Assembly (NCBI GenBank): GCA_009885395.1
Contig: VFKT01000135.1
Location: 1-33,202, forward strand
Origin: Deltaproteobacteria bacterium
GTDB taxonomy: Bacteria > Desulfobacterota > Binatia > UBA12015
Direction of reading: 5' to 3'
Length of the DNA: 33,202 nucleotides
Shown here: positions 8,552-15,979 of the stretch, piece by piece
How the letters are laid out: every line of letters starts with the position of its first letter
Position numbering within the stretch: the stretch's first letter is position 1
The notes under the pieces: model-generated
What the model saw: only the letters and a program-made list of their open reading frames with translations
Databases searched by the model: none
Told to the model about the DNA's origin: nothing
Position numbers and translations under genes: made by a program

Positions 8552-9268
8552 ATGTTGAAGAGGAGTTTTATTGCGATGGCCGCTTTGGCGGCTGGATTTG
8601 TGCTCGTCGCCGATGCGCGGGCCGATGTTGTGGAGGCCGAAGAGGTCATCGTTGGCGAGGAAGCACCTCCGCCGGCACCGATGGTCGAGCCCGAGCCCGA
8701 TTACAACCGGCTTGGACCGTACTTGGGGCTTGGCGCGTCTTACTACGTCGAGAACTTCGGCAGTGGCGAGTATGGCGTCGGTGCCGGCGGTCCGGTCAAC
8801 GTCGACTTCGAGGACACCTGGGGCTTCAACGCCCGTGGAGGCTGGCGGTTCCTGCCCTGGCTCGCCGCAGAGGGCGTCTACGAGTACGCGAGCAACTTCC
8901 GCGCAAACCTTAGCCGCGCAACCCCTGGCCGCCCCGGAGAGGTGGACGTGGGTACGGCCAAGGCTCCAAGCAATACCTTCACCGTCAACGCAAAGGGCAT
9001 CCTGCCCTTGGGCCGCGTTCAGCCCTACCTGAGCGGGGGTATCGGCTTTGTCAATGTCCGCATCCGTAGCATCAGTACCGCGCAGCGCGATTTCGACGAC
9101 GTCAGTCGCTCGCAGACCGATTTCGCCGGCCGGGTTGCCGCTGGCAGTGACGTCTTCATCACCGAGCATATCGGCCTCTTCGTCGAAGGGTCCTATCTGA
9201 TGCCGATCGACAATCTGCACCAGTTCAACTACTTTGGCGTCCATTTCGGCGGCAAGTACGCGTTCTGA
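8552..9268 (+). CDS. Outer-membrane beta-barrel protein (OmpA-like/OprF N-terminal type barrel)
   Basis: Predicted 238 residues. Residues 1-24 are a signal peptide ending in A-D-A-R-A-D. A Pro/Glu-rich linker follows (E-E-A-P-P-P-A-P-M-V-E-P-E-P). An eight-stranded barrel then starts at L-G-P-Y-L-G-L-G-A-S-Y, with alternating aromatic/hydrophobic strands such as G-F-N-A-R-G-G-W-R-F, F-T-V-N-A-K-G-I-L-P and V-Q-P-Y-L-S-G-G-I-G-F. The C-terminus, F-G-G-K-Y-A-F, ends in Phe, the signal recognised by the BAM complex. This marks a Gram-negative envelope. The frame is open back to 8180, but that would run through antisense tRNA. ATG 8552 has a purine-rich GAGGGAGAGGGAGAAAG leader immediately before it. 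Function is unknown beyond porin or adhesion-type barrels. It is a single-gene unit closed by a strong terminator. Confidence 0.85.
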   Translation: MLKRSFIAMAALAAGFVLVADARADVVEAEEVIVGEEAPPPAPMVEPEPDYNRLGPYLGLGASYYVENFGSGEYGVGAGGPVNVDFEDTWGFNARGGWRFLPWLAAEGVYEYASNFRANLSRATPGRPGEVDVGTAKAPSNTFTVNAKGILPLGRVQPYLSGGIGFVNVRIRSISTAQRDFDDVSRSQTDFAGRVAAGSDVFITEHIGLFVEGSYLMPIDNLHQFNYFGVHFGGKYAF

Positions 9269-9308
9269 GTCTACCAAAACTCGGTCGGCCTGAGCCGCCC
9301 GGTTTGAA

Positions 9309-9343
9309 GGGGCCTCCTGCGATGCAGGGGGCCCCTTTTTTTT
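9309..9343 (+). terminator. Strong intrinsic terminator after the beta-barrel gene
   Basis: A 12-bp stem, GGGGCCTCCTGC (9309-9320) with GCAGGGGGCCCC (9324-9335), has one G-T pair and a GAT loop. It is followed by eight Ts (9336-9343). It lies 40 bases after the stop at 9268 and separates the barrel gene from the glycosyltransferases. Confidence 0.92.
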
Positions 9344-9372
9344 CTGGCACCAGACGTGCCATCCATTCCCCG

Positions 9373-11649
9373 GTGACCTCAGCAAGCGAGCCGATCCGCC
9401 CTTTCGAGTGGGCGCTCTGCCTGGCGCTTGCCGTCGCAGCGGCTCTCGTGCACCTGCCGCTTGTCGCCACCAGTGCGGGCGGTTGCGACGAGTGGCACGT
9501 CCTGCAGATCGGCGTCAACCTGCTCTCGGGCGAGGTGCTCTACCGCGACACCAACCATGTCGCGGGCCCCGGCGCCTTTCATCTGATCGCCGGGCTGTTC
9601 CGGATCTTTGGCGAGCGCTTCGAGGTCGGCCGCTTCGCCATGCTGGCCATCTACTCCTTTGTGGTCACGGCCACCTGGGCTCTCACCCGGCGACTCACCG
9701 GCCCCTGGCCCGCGCTCGCCGCCGGACTCTGGATGCTCGGCTACCGTCTCTGGTCGTTCCCACATTTTCATATCTTTCATTATGCGACGATCGGGTTCGC
9801 GCTGGTGCTCGCGGCTTTCGTTGTCCTGCACGCCGAGCGAAAACAGAGCCTCTGGCGCGTCGCGGTGGCAGGCCTGCTCGTCGGCGCGGCCTTCACCACC
9901 AAGCAGGATTCCGGAGCCTTCGGCGCGCTGGCCTGCGTCATCTCGCTGCTCCTGGTCCATCGGCTCGGTGTTGGCACGGACGGTCGTCAAGGCCGCGGCG
10001 GGCTTCGCTCGGCGCTGATCCTTGCCGCGTGGGCAACCCTGCCCCCGCTCGCCTGGGTGGTCTGGTTCGCCGGCAACGATGCGCTCGGGCCATTTCTATG
10101 GCAGACGGTATGGGACCCGATCGTCCTGAATCCGCTCTTCACCGCCGGTGGTGGCCCGCAGGCTGGCGATTATCTCGATCTGGCGCCACTTCGTCCCCTC
10201 TTTGGGCAGGATCCGACACTGCGACAGTTTGCTTTCAGCTGGATGCCGGGTCTGCTGCTTGATCTGCACCTGCAGCAGATCTTCTCAAGCGCGTTATGGA
10301 CCAACACCAACCTGATCGATCTTGGACTGAAGGCGCTCTACCGGCTGCCCTGGGTGATTCTTCTGCTGGAGGGCTTCGCCACCCGGCGCGCCTGGTCGAG
10401 GACCCGCGCCCGGCCCATAGACGGCGATCTGCTTCGCGCCACCAGCGCGCGTCTCGTCCAACTCGTTTTCGCGGCGGCACTCTGGGCCGCCTTCTCGAAG
10501 CCGCGCGACTGGATTCATTTCTCGGTGGTCATCGTGCCATTGGTGCCCATCATCGCTCGTCAAGCTTCTGCGTTGTTGGCACGGTTGCACGGCCTGCGCC
10601 GTGGCTTCGCCATCGCAACCACGACCGGGGGACTGCTCCTCTGGCTCGCCGCCAGTGCGCATCTGGCCCTCGGTGCGGCACGCACCTACTCGACGCCTGT
10701 CGAAGGTGTGCGCGGCACGGTCTTCGTCCGCCCCGAGGATGCCAAAAGTTTCTCGACGCTGCTGCAACGGCTCGATGCCACGCCCGCGGACCAGCCCGTG
10801 CTCGTTCTGCCCTGCCTGCCGGTGCTCACCTTTCTCGCCGACCGGCCCCCCCTTTCGCGCTTCATCTGGCTTTGGCCGCGCGATGCCTATGCCGACCGTG
10901 ACCAGCAGATCCTCACCCGCCTGAAGGAGGTGCCCAACGCCACGGTCGTGCATGTGCTGATGCACACCCCCTTCACACCACGGCCGCAGCAACTGGTTCC
11001 TGAACTTTTTGAGTCTCTGGCGACCACGCATCGGATCGGCGAGGTGGTGGGCGAGCGGCCTGACCGAATGCTTTGTGCGCTCGCGACGCCTCGCAGCCTG
11101 CCGCCCACGCTGTCGTCGATCGGCGCGCTGCATCTCGACACGCAGCTCGATCAGGCCCGCCTCGAAAACGGCGCCGCTTCGCCCAGGAGCGAGACCCTGG
11201 AGAAGTCTCCGCCAACCGCCAGGGCCCGCTCGGCGAGCGAAGCAGTCGCGATCGAAAACTGGCCCCTCACCCCCCGCGTGCTGCATTTTCTCCCTGGCAC
11301 CGACGCGCCGAATCGTTTGATCATCCCGGTCGAGATCCCGGCTGGGGGGCGGCTTCGCCTCGAAGCGGGCGTCAATCCTGATTTATTCCAATCGATCGGC
11401 CCCCTGCCTCTGCGACTCGAAGTGCTGCTCCGCGATGCGAATGGGAAGGAGCACAACCTGCTCGAGGTCGAGAAGGATGTCTTTTCGCGTACCGCTGATC
11501 GAACCTGGACGCCGCTCGACGTGGACCTCGCCCCCTTTGCGGGGCAGCGGGTCGAAATCGTTCTCTCGCTGCAGGCTCTCGGCTGGAAGCCCGGCAGCCA
11601 TGCTCTGGCCGGCTTCGAGGATCCAAGAATCGAGCCGAACTCGCCGTGA
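9373..11649 (+). CDS. GT-C-type integral membrane glycosyltransferase with C-terminal beta-sandwich
   Basis: Predicted 758 residues. About ten hydrophobic segments lie between residues 12 and 450, starting F-E-W-A-L-C-L-A-L-A-V-A. The first periplasmic loop carries D39-E40 in G-G-C-D-E-W, the acidic pair that GT-C enzymes (GT39/ArnT/PMT-like) use to bind metal and polyprenyl-phosphate sugar. Y-R-D-T-N-H and F-H-I-F-H-Y follow in the luminal loops. Residues about 600-758 are soluble and beta-rich (I-P-A-G-G-R-L-R-L-E-A-G; D-V-D-L-A-P-F-A-G-Q-R-V-E-I) and resemble a carbohydrate-binding jelly roll. The upstream ATG at 9304 lies before the terminator stem, so I take GTG 9373. No RBS is obvious. 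It probably transfers a sugar to a lipid or surface glycan in the periplasm. The acceptor is unknown. Confidence 0.7.
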   Translation: MTSASEPIRPFEWALCLALAVAAALVHLPLVATSAGGCDEWHVLQIGVNLLSGEVLYRDTNHVAGPGAFHLIAGLFRIFGERFEVGRFAMLAIYSFVVTATWALTRRLTGPWPALAAGLWMLGYRLWSFPHFHIFHYATIGFALVLAAFVVLHAERKQSLWRVAVAGLLVGAAFTTKQDSGAFGALACVISLLLVHRLGVGTDGRQGRGGLRSALILAAWATLPPLAWVVWFAGNDALGPFLWQTVWDPIVLNPLFTAGGGPQAGDYLDLAPLRPLFGQDPTLRQFAFSWMPGLLLDLHLQQIFSSALWTNTNLIDLGLKALYRLPWVILLLEGFATRRAWSRTRARPIDGDLLRATSARLVQLVFAAALWAAFSKPRDWIHFSVVIVPLVPIIARQASALLARLHGLRRGFAIATTTGGLLLWLAASAHLALGAARTYSTPVEGVRGTVFVRPEDAKSFSTLLQRLDATPADQPVLVLPCLPVLTFLADRPPLSRFIWLWPRDAYADRDQQILTRLKEVPNATVVHVLMHTPFTPRPQQLVPELFESLATTHRIGEVVGERPDRMLCALATPRSLPPTLSSIGALHLDTQLDQARLENGAASPRSETLEKSPPTARARSASEAVAIENWPLTPRVLHFLPGTDAPNRLIIPVEIPAGGRLRLEAGVNPDLFQSIGPLPLRLEVLLRDANGKEHNLLEVEKDVFSRTADRTWTPLDVDLAPFAGQRVEIVLSLQALGWKPGSHALAGFEDPRIEPNSP

Positions 11650-11686
11650 AAGCCCGATGAGGACAAACCACGGCGCCAGAGGGACT

Positions 11687-11794
11687 GGAAGTTGCCGAGA
11701 CTCTGCGAGGGGCGCGCCGCGACCAGGTGCGCCTTACCCGTGCCGGGCCGACCGGGCTGAAACTTGCCGAGACTCTGGTAGGGTCGCGCCGCGA
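11687..11794 (+). repeat. Imperfect 36-base direct repeat, 72 bases apart, ending on a start codon
   Basis: Bases 11687-11722 and 11759-11794 match at 31 of 36 positions. The shared core is TTGCCGAGACTCTG followed by GCGCCGCGA. The second copy ends on the A of the ATG of the next gene, so the repeat duplicates its leader. The first copy has ACC where the start codon would be. It fills most of the gap between the two GT-C genes. Confidence 0.75.
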
Positions 11795-13455
11795 TGAGCC
11801 AGTCCCGCAAGCAAGTTCAACTCTTCGCGGCAGCACTGAGCATCGTCGCGATTGCCGCTGCTCTGCGATTCTGGGCGCTTGACTTCGGCCTGCCCCATCT
11901 CATGACCCGCCCCGACGAGGAGGTGATTCTTCTTGCGACCCGCTCGCCGGCCAGCGGCCACTTCGATCTACAATACGGCATCTACCCCAGCGCCTATATC
12001 TATCTCTCCTGGGGCTTCGGCGAGCTGGCCCACGCGGCCCTTCGCCTTCTCGGCGTGCATCCGGAAATCGGTTACGCCGGCGCGATCGACACGATGCCGT
12101 GGCGTATTCTTTTGCTGCTACGGCTGCTCTCGGCACTTGGTGGCATCGCGGCCGTGGGTTGGCTGATCCGCATCACCCGACGCGAACTCGGGAACTGTGC
12201 CGGGCTGATCGCCGGCGCCTTGCTCGCCGTGAGTTTGATCCATGTGCGCGACAGCCATGCCGCCAAGCCCGACGCGCTGATGAGTCTTGGCGTGGTCGCC
12301 GCACTCGGCGTGATGGCACCGCTGGGGCGGGGCACCACCCGGGCGCGGGCTCTCGGCACCGGCGCCGTGATCGGATTGGCGATGGGGATGAAATACCCCG
12401 CCGTCCTGCTGCTGGTTCCAGCCTGGGCGCTCTGCTGCCTCGGCTCAACCGGCCAGGGCTGGCGGCGGCTCATGCCGGCACGCGGTTTCGCCATGGTGGT
12501 GGCGGCGGCCCTGGCCTTTCTTGTCACCTCACCGGATCTTATCGTCAATCCTAAAACACGAGAAAAGGTTCTTTCAATCGTGGTGCTGGTCTTTCCCCAG
12601 GCTTTCCCCGAGGTGTCATCGCCGGGGGCGGCAATTCCGCCGACTCTCGCAAATCCGAAAAACTTGACGCATCCTCAAAGTATTTTTGATGGTTGGCTGT
12701 TTTACTACGGTTTCGCACTCCGCTACGGCATGGGCTTGCTGGCGACGTTGCTGGTGCCCATCGCCCTGCTCTGGGGTCTGGTCGCGCAGCGTCCGTTGGC
12801 GTTGGCCAGTGCGCTCTTTGTGCTGGTCTCGTTTCTGCTTTTCGGGGCCTCGCCGGCTCTGCTCTCCAGATACTTGACTCCTCTCGTGCCCGCCCTGGCA
12901 ATCCTGCTCGCGGGCCTGCTGAGCAGCGCCGTACGACGCCTGGGAGCCCGGCGCGCCGGACTCGCGCTGGCCGCCGCGACGCTGGCGCTGATCGGCGAGC
13001 CGCTCTGGCGTTCGCTCGAGCACGACCGACTGCTCGCCCAAACCGATACGCGCGTGCTGACCACCCGTTGGCTGCGGGAGAACCTCCCCGCCGGCCAGAC
13101 TGTCGCCGTTGCCGGGACCGTGTTCTGGGGTTGGGGCGAACCCGCTTTGCCGGCCGGCGCCCGATTGGTGCGGGCACCCCTCGAAGAAAAGGCTCTCGAT
13201 GCCGCGGGCGTGCAATGGATCGTGACGCACGACCATCTGCTCTTCTCGTCGCAGCTCCCGACAGAAGCCCTCGCCGCTCTCGCTGATCGTCTGGTTCTGC
13301 GGGCAAGCTTCGAGCCCTTCATCGGAAAGCGCGAGCGGGCGATTTACGACCAGCAGGACGCCTATTACACGCCGCTTGGGGGCTTCGACGCGGTCGAGCG
13401 GCCGGGCCCGAGCGTGCGGGTCTACGAATTGCGACCGCAGAATCCGGCGCCCTGA
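11794..13455 (+). CDS. GT39/ArnT-like integral membrane glycosyltransferase
   Basis: Predicted 553 residues. The first membrane helix (about 8-27) is followed by the loop R-P-D-E-E-V with D41-E42, the catalytic/metal acidic pair of GT-C fold enzymes. About ten to eleven further hydrophobic segments run to residue ~400. The second luminal motif H-V-R-D-S-H-A-A-K-P-D (about 150-160) is the D-x(n)-K-P-D-like signature common in bacterial GT39/GT83-like proteins. A C-terminal soluble part (about 420-553) contains T-T-R-W-L-R-E-N-L-P-A-G, typical of this group. It should use a polyprenyl-phosphate sugar donor on the periplasmic face. The ATG lies 10 bases after a weak TAGGG site. It follows the other GT-C gene by 144 bases, which hold a repeat, and may be co-transcribed. 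Confidence 0.8.
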   Translation: MSQSRKQVQLFAAALSIVAIAAALRFWALDFGLPHLMTRPDEEVILLATRSPASGHFDLQYGIYPSAYIYLSWGFGELAHAALRLLGVHPEIGYAGAIDTMPWRILLLLRLLSALGGIAAVGWLIRITRRELGNCAGLIAGALLAVSLIHVRDSHAAKPDALMSLGVVAALGVMAPLGRGTTRARALGTGAVIGLAMGMKYPAVLLLVPAWALCCLGSTGQGWRRLMPARGFAMVVAAALAFLVTSPDLIVNPKTREKVLSIVVLVFPQAFPEVSSPGAAIPPTLANPKNLTHPQSIFDGWLFYYGFALRYGMGLLATLLVPIALLWGLVAQRPLALASALFVLVSFLLFGASPALLSRYLTPLVPALAILLAGLLSSAVRRLGARRAGLALAAATLALIGEPLWRSLEHDRLLAQTDTRVLTTRWLRENLPAGQTVAVAGTVFWGWGEPALPAGARLVRAPLEEKALDAAGVQWIVTHDHLLFSSQLPTEALAALADRLVLRASFEPFIGKRERAIYDQQDAYYTPLGGFDAVERPGPSVRVYELRPQNPAP

Positions 13456-13608
13456 ACCGCCCCCTGGATCCGCGAGGCTCCACCGGAACCAAACCCTCAA
13501 CCGGCCAGCGAGTGTCCCTCAACGCGCCGTCCGTAAGAACCCGCCCGCGAGTGCGAAGGCCTGCGAGAGGTCTCGCGCTCAGCCGCAAGCGGATCCACCC
13601 GCCAGGGG

Positions 13609-13618
13609 TATCGCGATA
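13609..13618. promoter_or_regulatory. 10-base perfect palindrome upstream of the GST-like operon
   Basis: TATCGCGATA lies 64 bases before the ATG at 13682 in the gap following the GT-C genes. A symmetrical site there could be an operator for the three-gene operon. It is one short site with no second copy seen, so this is weak. Confidence 0.2.
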
Positions 13619-13681
13619 TCTTGTCTCCTGACACGGCCTATGCCACGACCGCTGCGTCCCTTTCTGAAGAGAATGAGCGCC

Positions 13682-14785
13682 ATGACACAACAGATGAACT
13701 CCCCCTTTCTTTTTTACGCGCACGAGGTGTCCTACTTCTCTGGAAAAGTGCGCCCCGCGCTGCGCTACAAGCGGGTGCCGTTTGCGGAACTGCTGTGCAC
13801 CCCGGATGTGTTCCGCCGGGTGATTCTGCCGCGTACCGGCCTTGGTTTCATCCCCATCGTCGTGACGCCCGAGGACGAAACCTGGCAGGACACGAGTGAT
13901 ATCCTCGATGCCCTCGAAGCACGCTTCCCCGACCCGCCGCTGATGCCGATGACGCCGCTGCAGCGGGTGGTCGCTCTGCTTTGGGAGATCTACGCCGACG
14001 AGTTCCTGATCTTGCCGGCGATGCATTACCGCTGGTCGACTGCCGAGGGCGAGACCAAGGCGCGCGGCGATTTCTCGTCGGGTTCGGGCAACCCGGTCAA
14101 CTCCAATGCCTTCGCCGACAAGATGAGCGGCTCGCTGCTGGCGCTCGGCGTCCTGCCCGAGACTCAGTCGGTGATCGAAGCCCATACCCACGATCTACTC
14201 GATCTGCTCGAGGCACATTTTTCATCGACGCCCTATCTGCTCGGCTCAAAGCCCTCGCTGGCCGACTGCGCCCTGATGGGCCCGTTCTATGGGCATCTCT
14301 TCCTTGATGCCGTGCCCGGACGCCTGCTCCGAGAGCGCGCTCCCCGCACCTGCCATTGGATCAACCGCATGAATTGCCCGGATCCAGAAGCCGTCGGTGC
14401 CTGGATCGAGGACGACGGGCTGGCCCCGACGTTGCGCCCGCTGCTTGAGCTGATCGGACGCGACGCGGTCCCGCTGCTGCTCGATGGCCTGCGCGACTTT
14501 GAAACCTGGGCCGACAATCGACCGGAAGAGCATCGCGACGCACCGCCGCGCGCCACCGGCTTTCATCAGACTTCCCTGCGCGAGGTTGCCTTCACCCGCT
14601 ACACCAACGCCTATTCCCTCTGGCTGGCGACGCGCCTTTTCGACGCGATGGCCGAGCTGGATGAGGCGGCGCGCAACCGTGTCGAGGCAGCGTTGGCCGG
14701 CACCGGCTGCGAGCCCCTGGCGCAGTATCGGCCCCGCCACCGCATCATCAAGCGGAAGTTCAAGCTGGCGTTCGAGAACAGCTAG
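13682..14785 (+). CDS. Glutathione S-transferase-like protein (extended, 367 residues)
   Basis: The N-terminal ~80 residues form a thioredoxin-like GST_N domain. It begins F-L-F-Y-A-H-E-V-S-Y-F-S-G-K-V-R-P-A-L, with Ser/Tyr where the catalytic residue lies. The cis-Pro segment is F-I-P-I-V-V, and D-T-S-D-I-L-D-A-L-E takes the place of the E-S glutathione-binding motif. An alpha-helical GST_C domain follows (S-K-P-S-L-A-D-C-A-L-M-G, near residue 200), then a ~120-residue extension not found in ordinary 200-residue GSTs. Starts at 13640 and 13673 are also in frame. 13682 is chosen because GAAGAGA lies 8-11 bases upstream. Long GSTs of this type are common in Myxococcota and related groups next to lipid oxidoreductases, but substrates are unknown. 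It heads an operon with DUF1330 and SDR genes. Confidence 0.8.
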   Translation: MTQQMNSPFLFYAHEVSYFSGKVRPALRYKRVPFAELLCTPDVFRRVILPRTGLGFIPIVVTPEDETWQDTSDILDALEARFPDPPLMPMTPLQRVVALLWEIYADEFLILPAMHYRWSTAEGETKARGDFSSGSGNPVNSNAFADKMSGSLLALGVLPETQSVIEAHTHDLLDLLEAHFSSTPYLLGSKPSLADCALMGPFYGHLFLDAVPGRLLRERAPRTCHWINRMNCPDPEAVGAWIEDDGLAPTLRPLLELIGRDAVPLLLDGLRDFETWADNRPEEHRDAPPRATGFHQTSLREVAFTRYTNAYSLWLATRLFDAMAELDEAARNRVEAALAGTGCEPLAQYRPRHRIIKRKFKLAFENS

Positions 14786-14788
14786 ACC

Positions 14789-14795
14789 AGGAGGA
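14789..14795 (+). promoter_or_regulatory. Strong ribosome binding site of the DUF1330 gene
   Basis: AGGAGGA lies 8 bases before the ATG at 14804, the best Shine-Dalgarno in the window. It suggests the small middle gene of this operon is translated more strongly than its neighbours. Confidence 0.7.
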
Positions 14796-14803
14796 TCCCC
14801 ACG

Positions 14804-15220
14804 ATGCCAATGGCTCAAATGCCGAGCGCAGAACAGCTGAAGCACCTGCTCGAAGGCCCGGTAGGTCAGCCCTTCGTCATGGTGAATCTGATCCGCTTCA
14901 AGCCGGTGGCCGACGGCAGCGACGGGAAAGTATCCGGCGCGGAGTCCTACCAGCGTTACGGCGGCCCGATGCAGAAGATCATCGGCTCGATCGGTGGCCG
15001 CCTGCTCTGGAGTGGCTTCGTCGACTCCGTCGTCATCGGCGAGCCCGACGACGACGAAATTGTGCAAATGGTGGCGCTGGTCGAGTACCCCTCTCGCGAG
15101 GCCTTCGTGACCATGCTGCAGGATCCGCGTCTGGCTGAAATCGGCGGTTTCCGGATGGCCGGCCTCGATGGACAATGGCTCTTCGCCTCGACCCAGGGGT
15201 ATCCTCCCCGTACAGTCTGA
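14804..15220 (+). CDS. DUF1330 family protein (ferredoxin-like fold, dimeric alpha-beta barrel)
   Basis: Predicted 138 residues. The DUF1330 pattern is clear: P-F-V-M-V-N-L-I-R-F-K near residue 25, then Y-x-x-Y-G-G-P-M near 50. G-G-R-L-L-W-S-G follows near 66, then V-A-L-V-E-Y-P-S-R-E-A-F near 93 and a closing F-x-x-M-L-Q-D-P-R. The family has the dimeric alpha-beta barrel fold shared with EthD and Dabb proteins. Biochemical roles are unproven, and many members sit beside oxidoreductases of small hydrophobic molecules. It is placed 18 bases after the GST-like gene and 2 bases before the SDR start, so all three are surely one transcript. Possibly a binding or isomerising partner of the SDR product, which is inference only. 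Confidence 0.85.
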   Translation: MPMAQMPSAEQLKHLLEGPVGQPFVMVNLIRFKPVADGSDGKVSGAESYQRYGGPMQKIIGSIGGRLLWSGFVDSVVIGEPDDDEIVQMVALVEYPSREAFVTMLQDPRLAEIGGFRMAGLDGQWLFASTQGYPPRTV

Positions 15221-15222
15221 GC

Positions 15223-15978
15223 ATGGATCTCGGACTCAGGGGCAAAGCCGCTATCGTCACCGGAGGAAGCCGGGGCATCGGCCGCGCCATCGCACTTACG
15301 CTCGCCGACGAAGGCTGCGCCGTCGCGATCTGCGCGCGCACCCGCGCCGACCTCGACACCACGGCAGACGAGATTCGTCGCCGCGGCGTCGCTGTCCACG
15401 CCGCGATCTGCGATATGCGCGACGCCGAGCAGCTCGGCAGTTTCCTCGACGGCGCCCATGCCGCACTCGGCCGCCTCGACGCCCTCGTCAACAATGCCTC
15501 GGGTTTTGCGCTCGGCGATGACGACGCCGCCTGGACCACCAATTTCGAGATCGACGTGCGGGCGACCGTGCGAGCCAGCCAGCATACTTTGCCGTGGCTC
15601 GAGGCCTCGGGTGCCGGCAGTATCGTCCACATCGCTTCGACTGCCGCGCTCGAGGCCCCCGGTCCTTCGGCCTACTCGGCGATGAAGGCCGCCCTCATCA
15701 GCCACTCGAAACATCTCGCAGTGGCACTCGCGCCGAAAAAAATTCGCGTCAATTGCGTCGCGCCGGGGGCGATCGAGTTTCCCGGCGGCATCTGGGACCG
15801 CGTGCGCCGGGACGAGCCGGCCTTCTACGATGCCATGCTCGAGACGATCCCCTGGGGCCGCATGGGTACGCCCGAGGAGGTCGCCGCCGCTGTCGTCTTT
15901 CTGCTCTCTCCCCGCGCCGCATGGATCACCGGGGCTTGTCTCCCGATTGACGGCGCCCAGCACAAAGCCAATCTCTGA
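15223..15978 (+). CDS. Short-chain dehydrogenase/reductase (classical SDR)
   Basis: Predicted 251 residues, classical SDR length. The cofactor motif is T-G-G-S-R-G-I-G (13-20). Arg39 after the second strand (C-A-R-T-R) favours NADP(H). N-N-A-S-G lies at 90-94, catalytic Ser139 is in I-A-S-T-A, and Tyr151/Lys155 are in Y-S-A-M-K. The tail W-I-T-G-A-C-L-P-I-D-G is typical of FabG-like enzymes. It oxidises or reduces an alcohol/ketone, substrate unknown. The frame is open to 15175, but ATG 15223, two bases after the DUF1330 stop, gives the standard SDR N-terminus. The gene ends one base short of the acyl-CoA dehydrogenase stop on the opposite strand. Confidence 0.93.
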   Translation: MDLGLRGKAAIVTGGSRGIGRAIALTLADEGCAVAICARTRADLDTTADEIRRRGVAVHAAICDMRDAEQLGSFLDGAHAALGRLDALVNNASGFALGDDDAAWTTNFEIDVRATVRASQHTLPWLEASGAGSIVHIASTAALEAPGPSAYSAMKAALISHSKHLAVALAPKKIRVNCVAPGAIEFPGGIWDRVRRDEPAFYDAMLETIPWGRMGTPEEVAAAVVFLLSPRAAWITGACLPIDGAQHKANL

Positions 15979-15979
15979 A

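Noticed and set aside
9304-9372. ATG at 9304 as the start of the first GT-C gene
   Set aside because: It lies ahead of the terminator stem-loop of the preceding gene, so transcripts would stop, and the N-terminus would be soluble.
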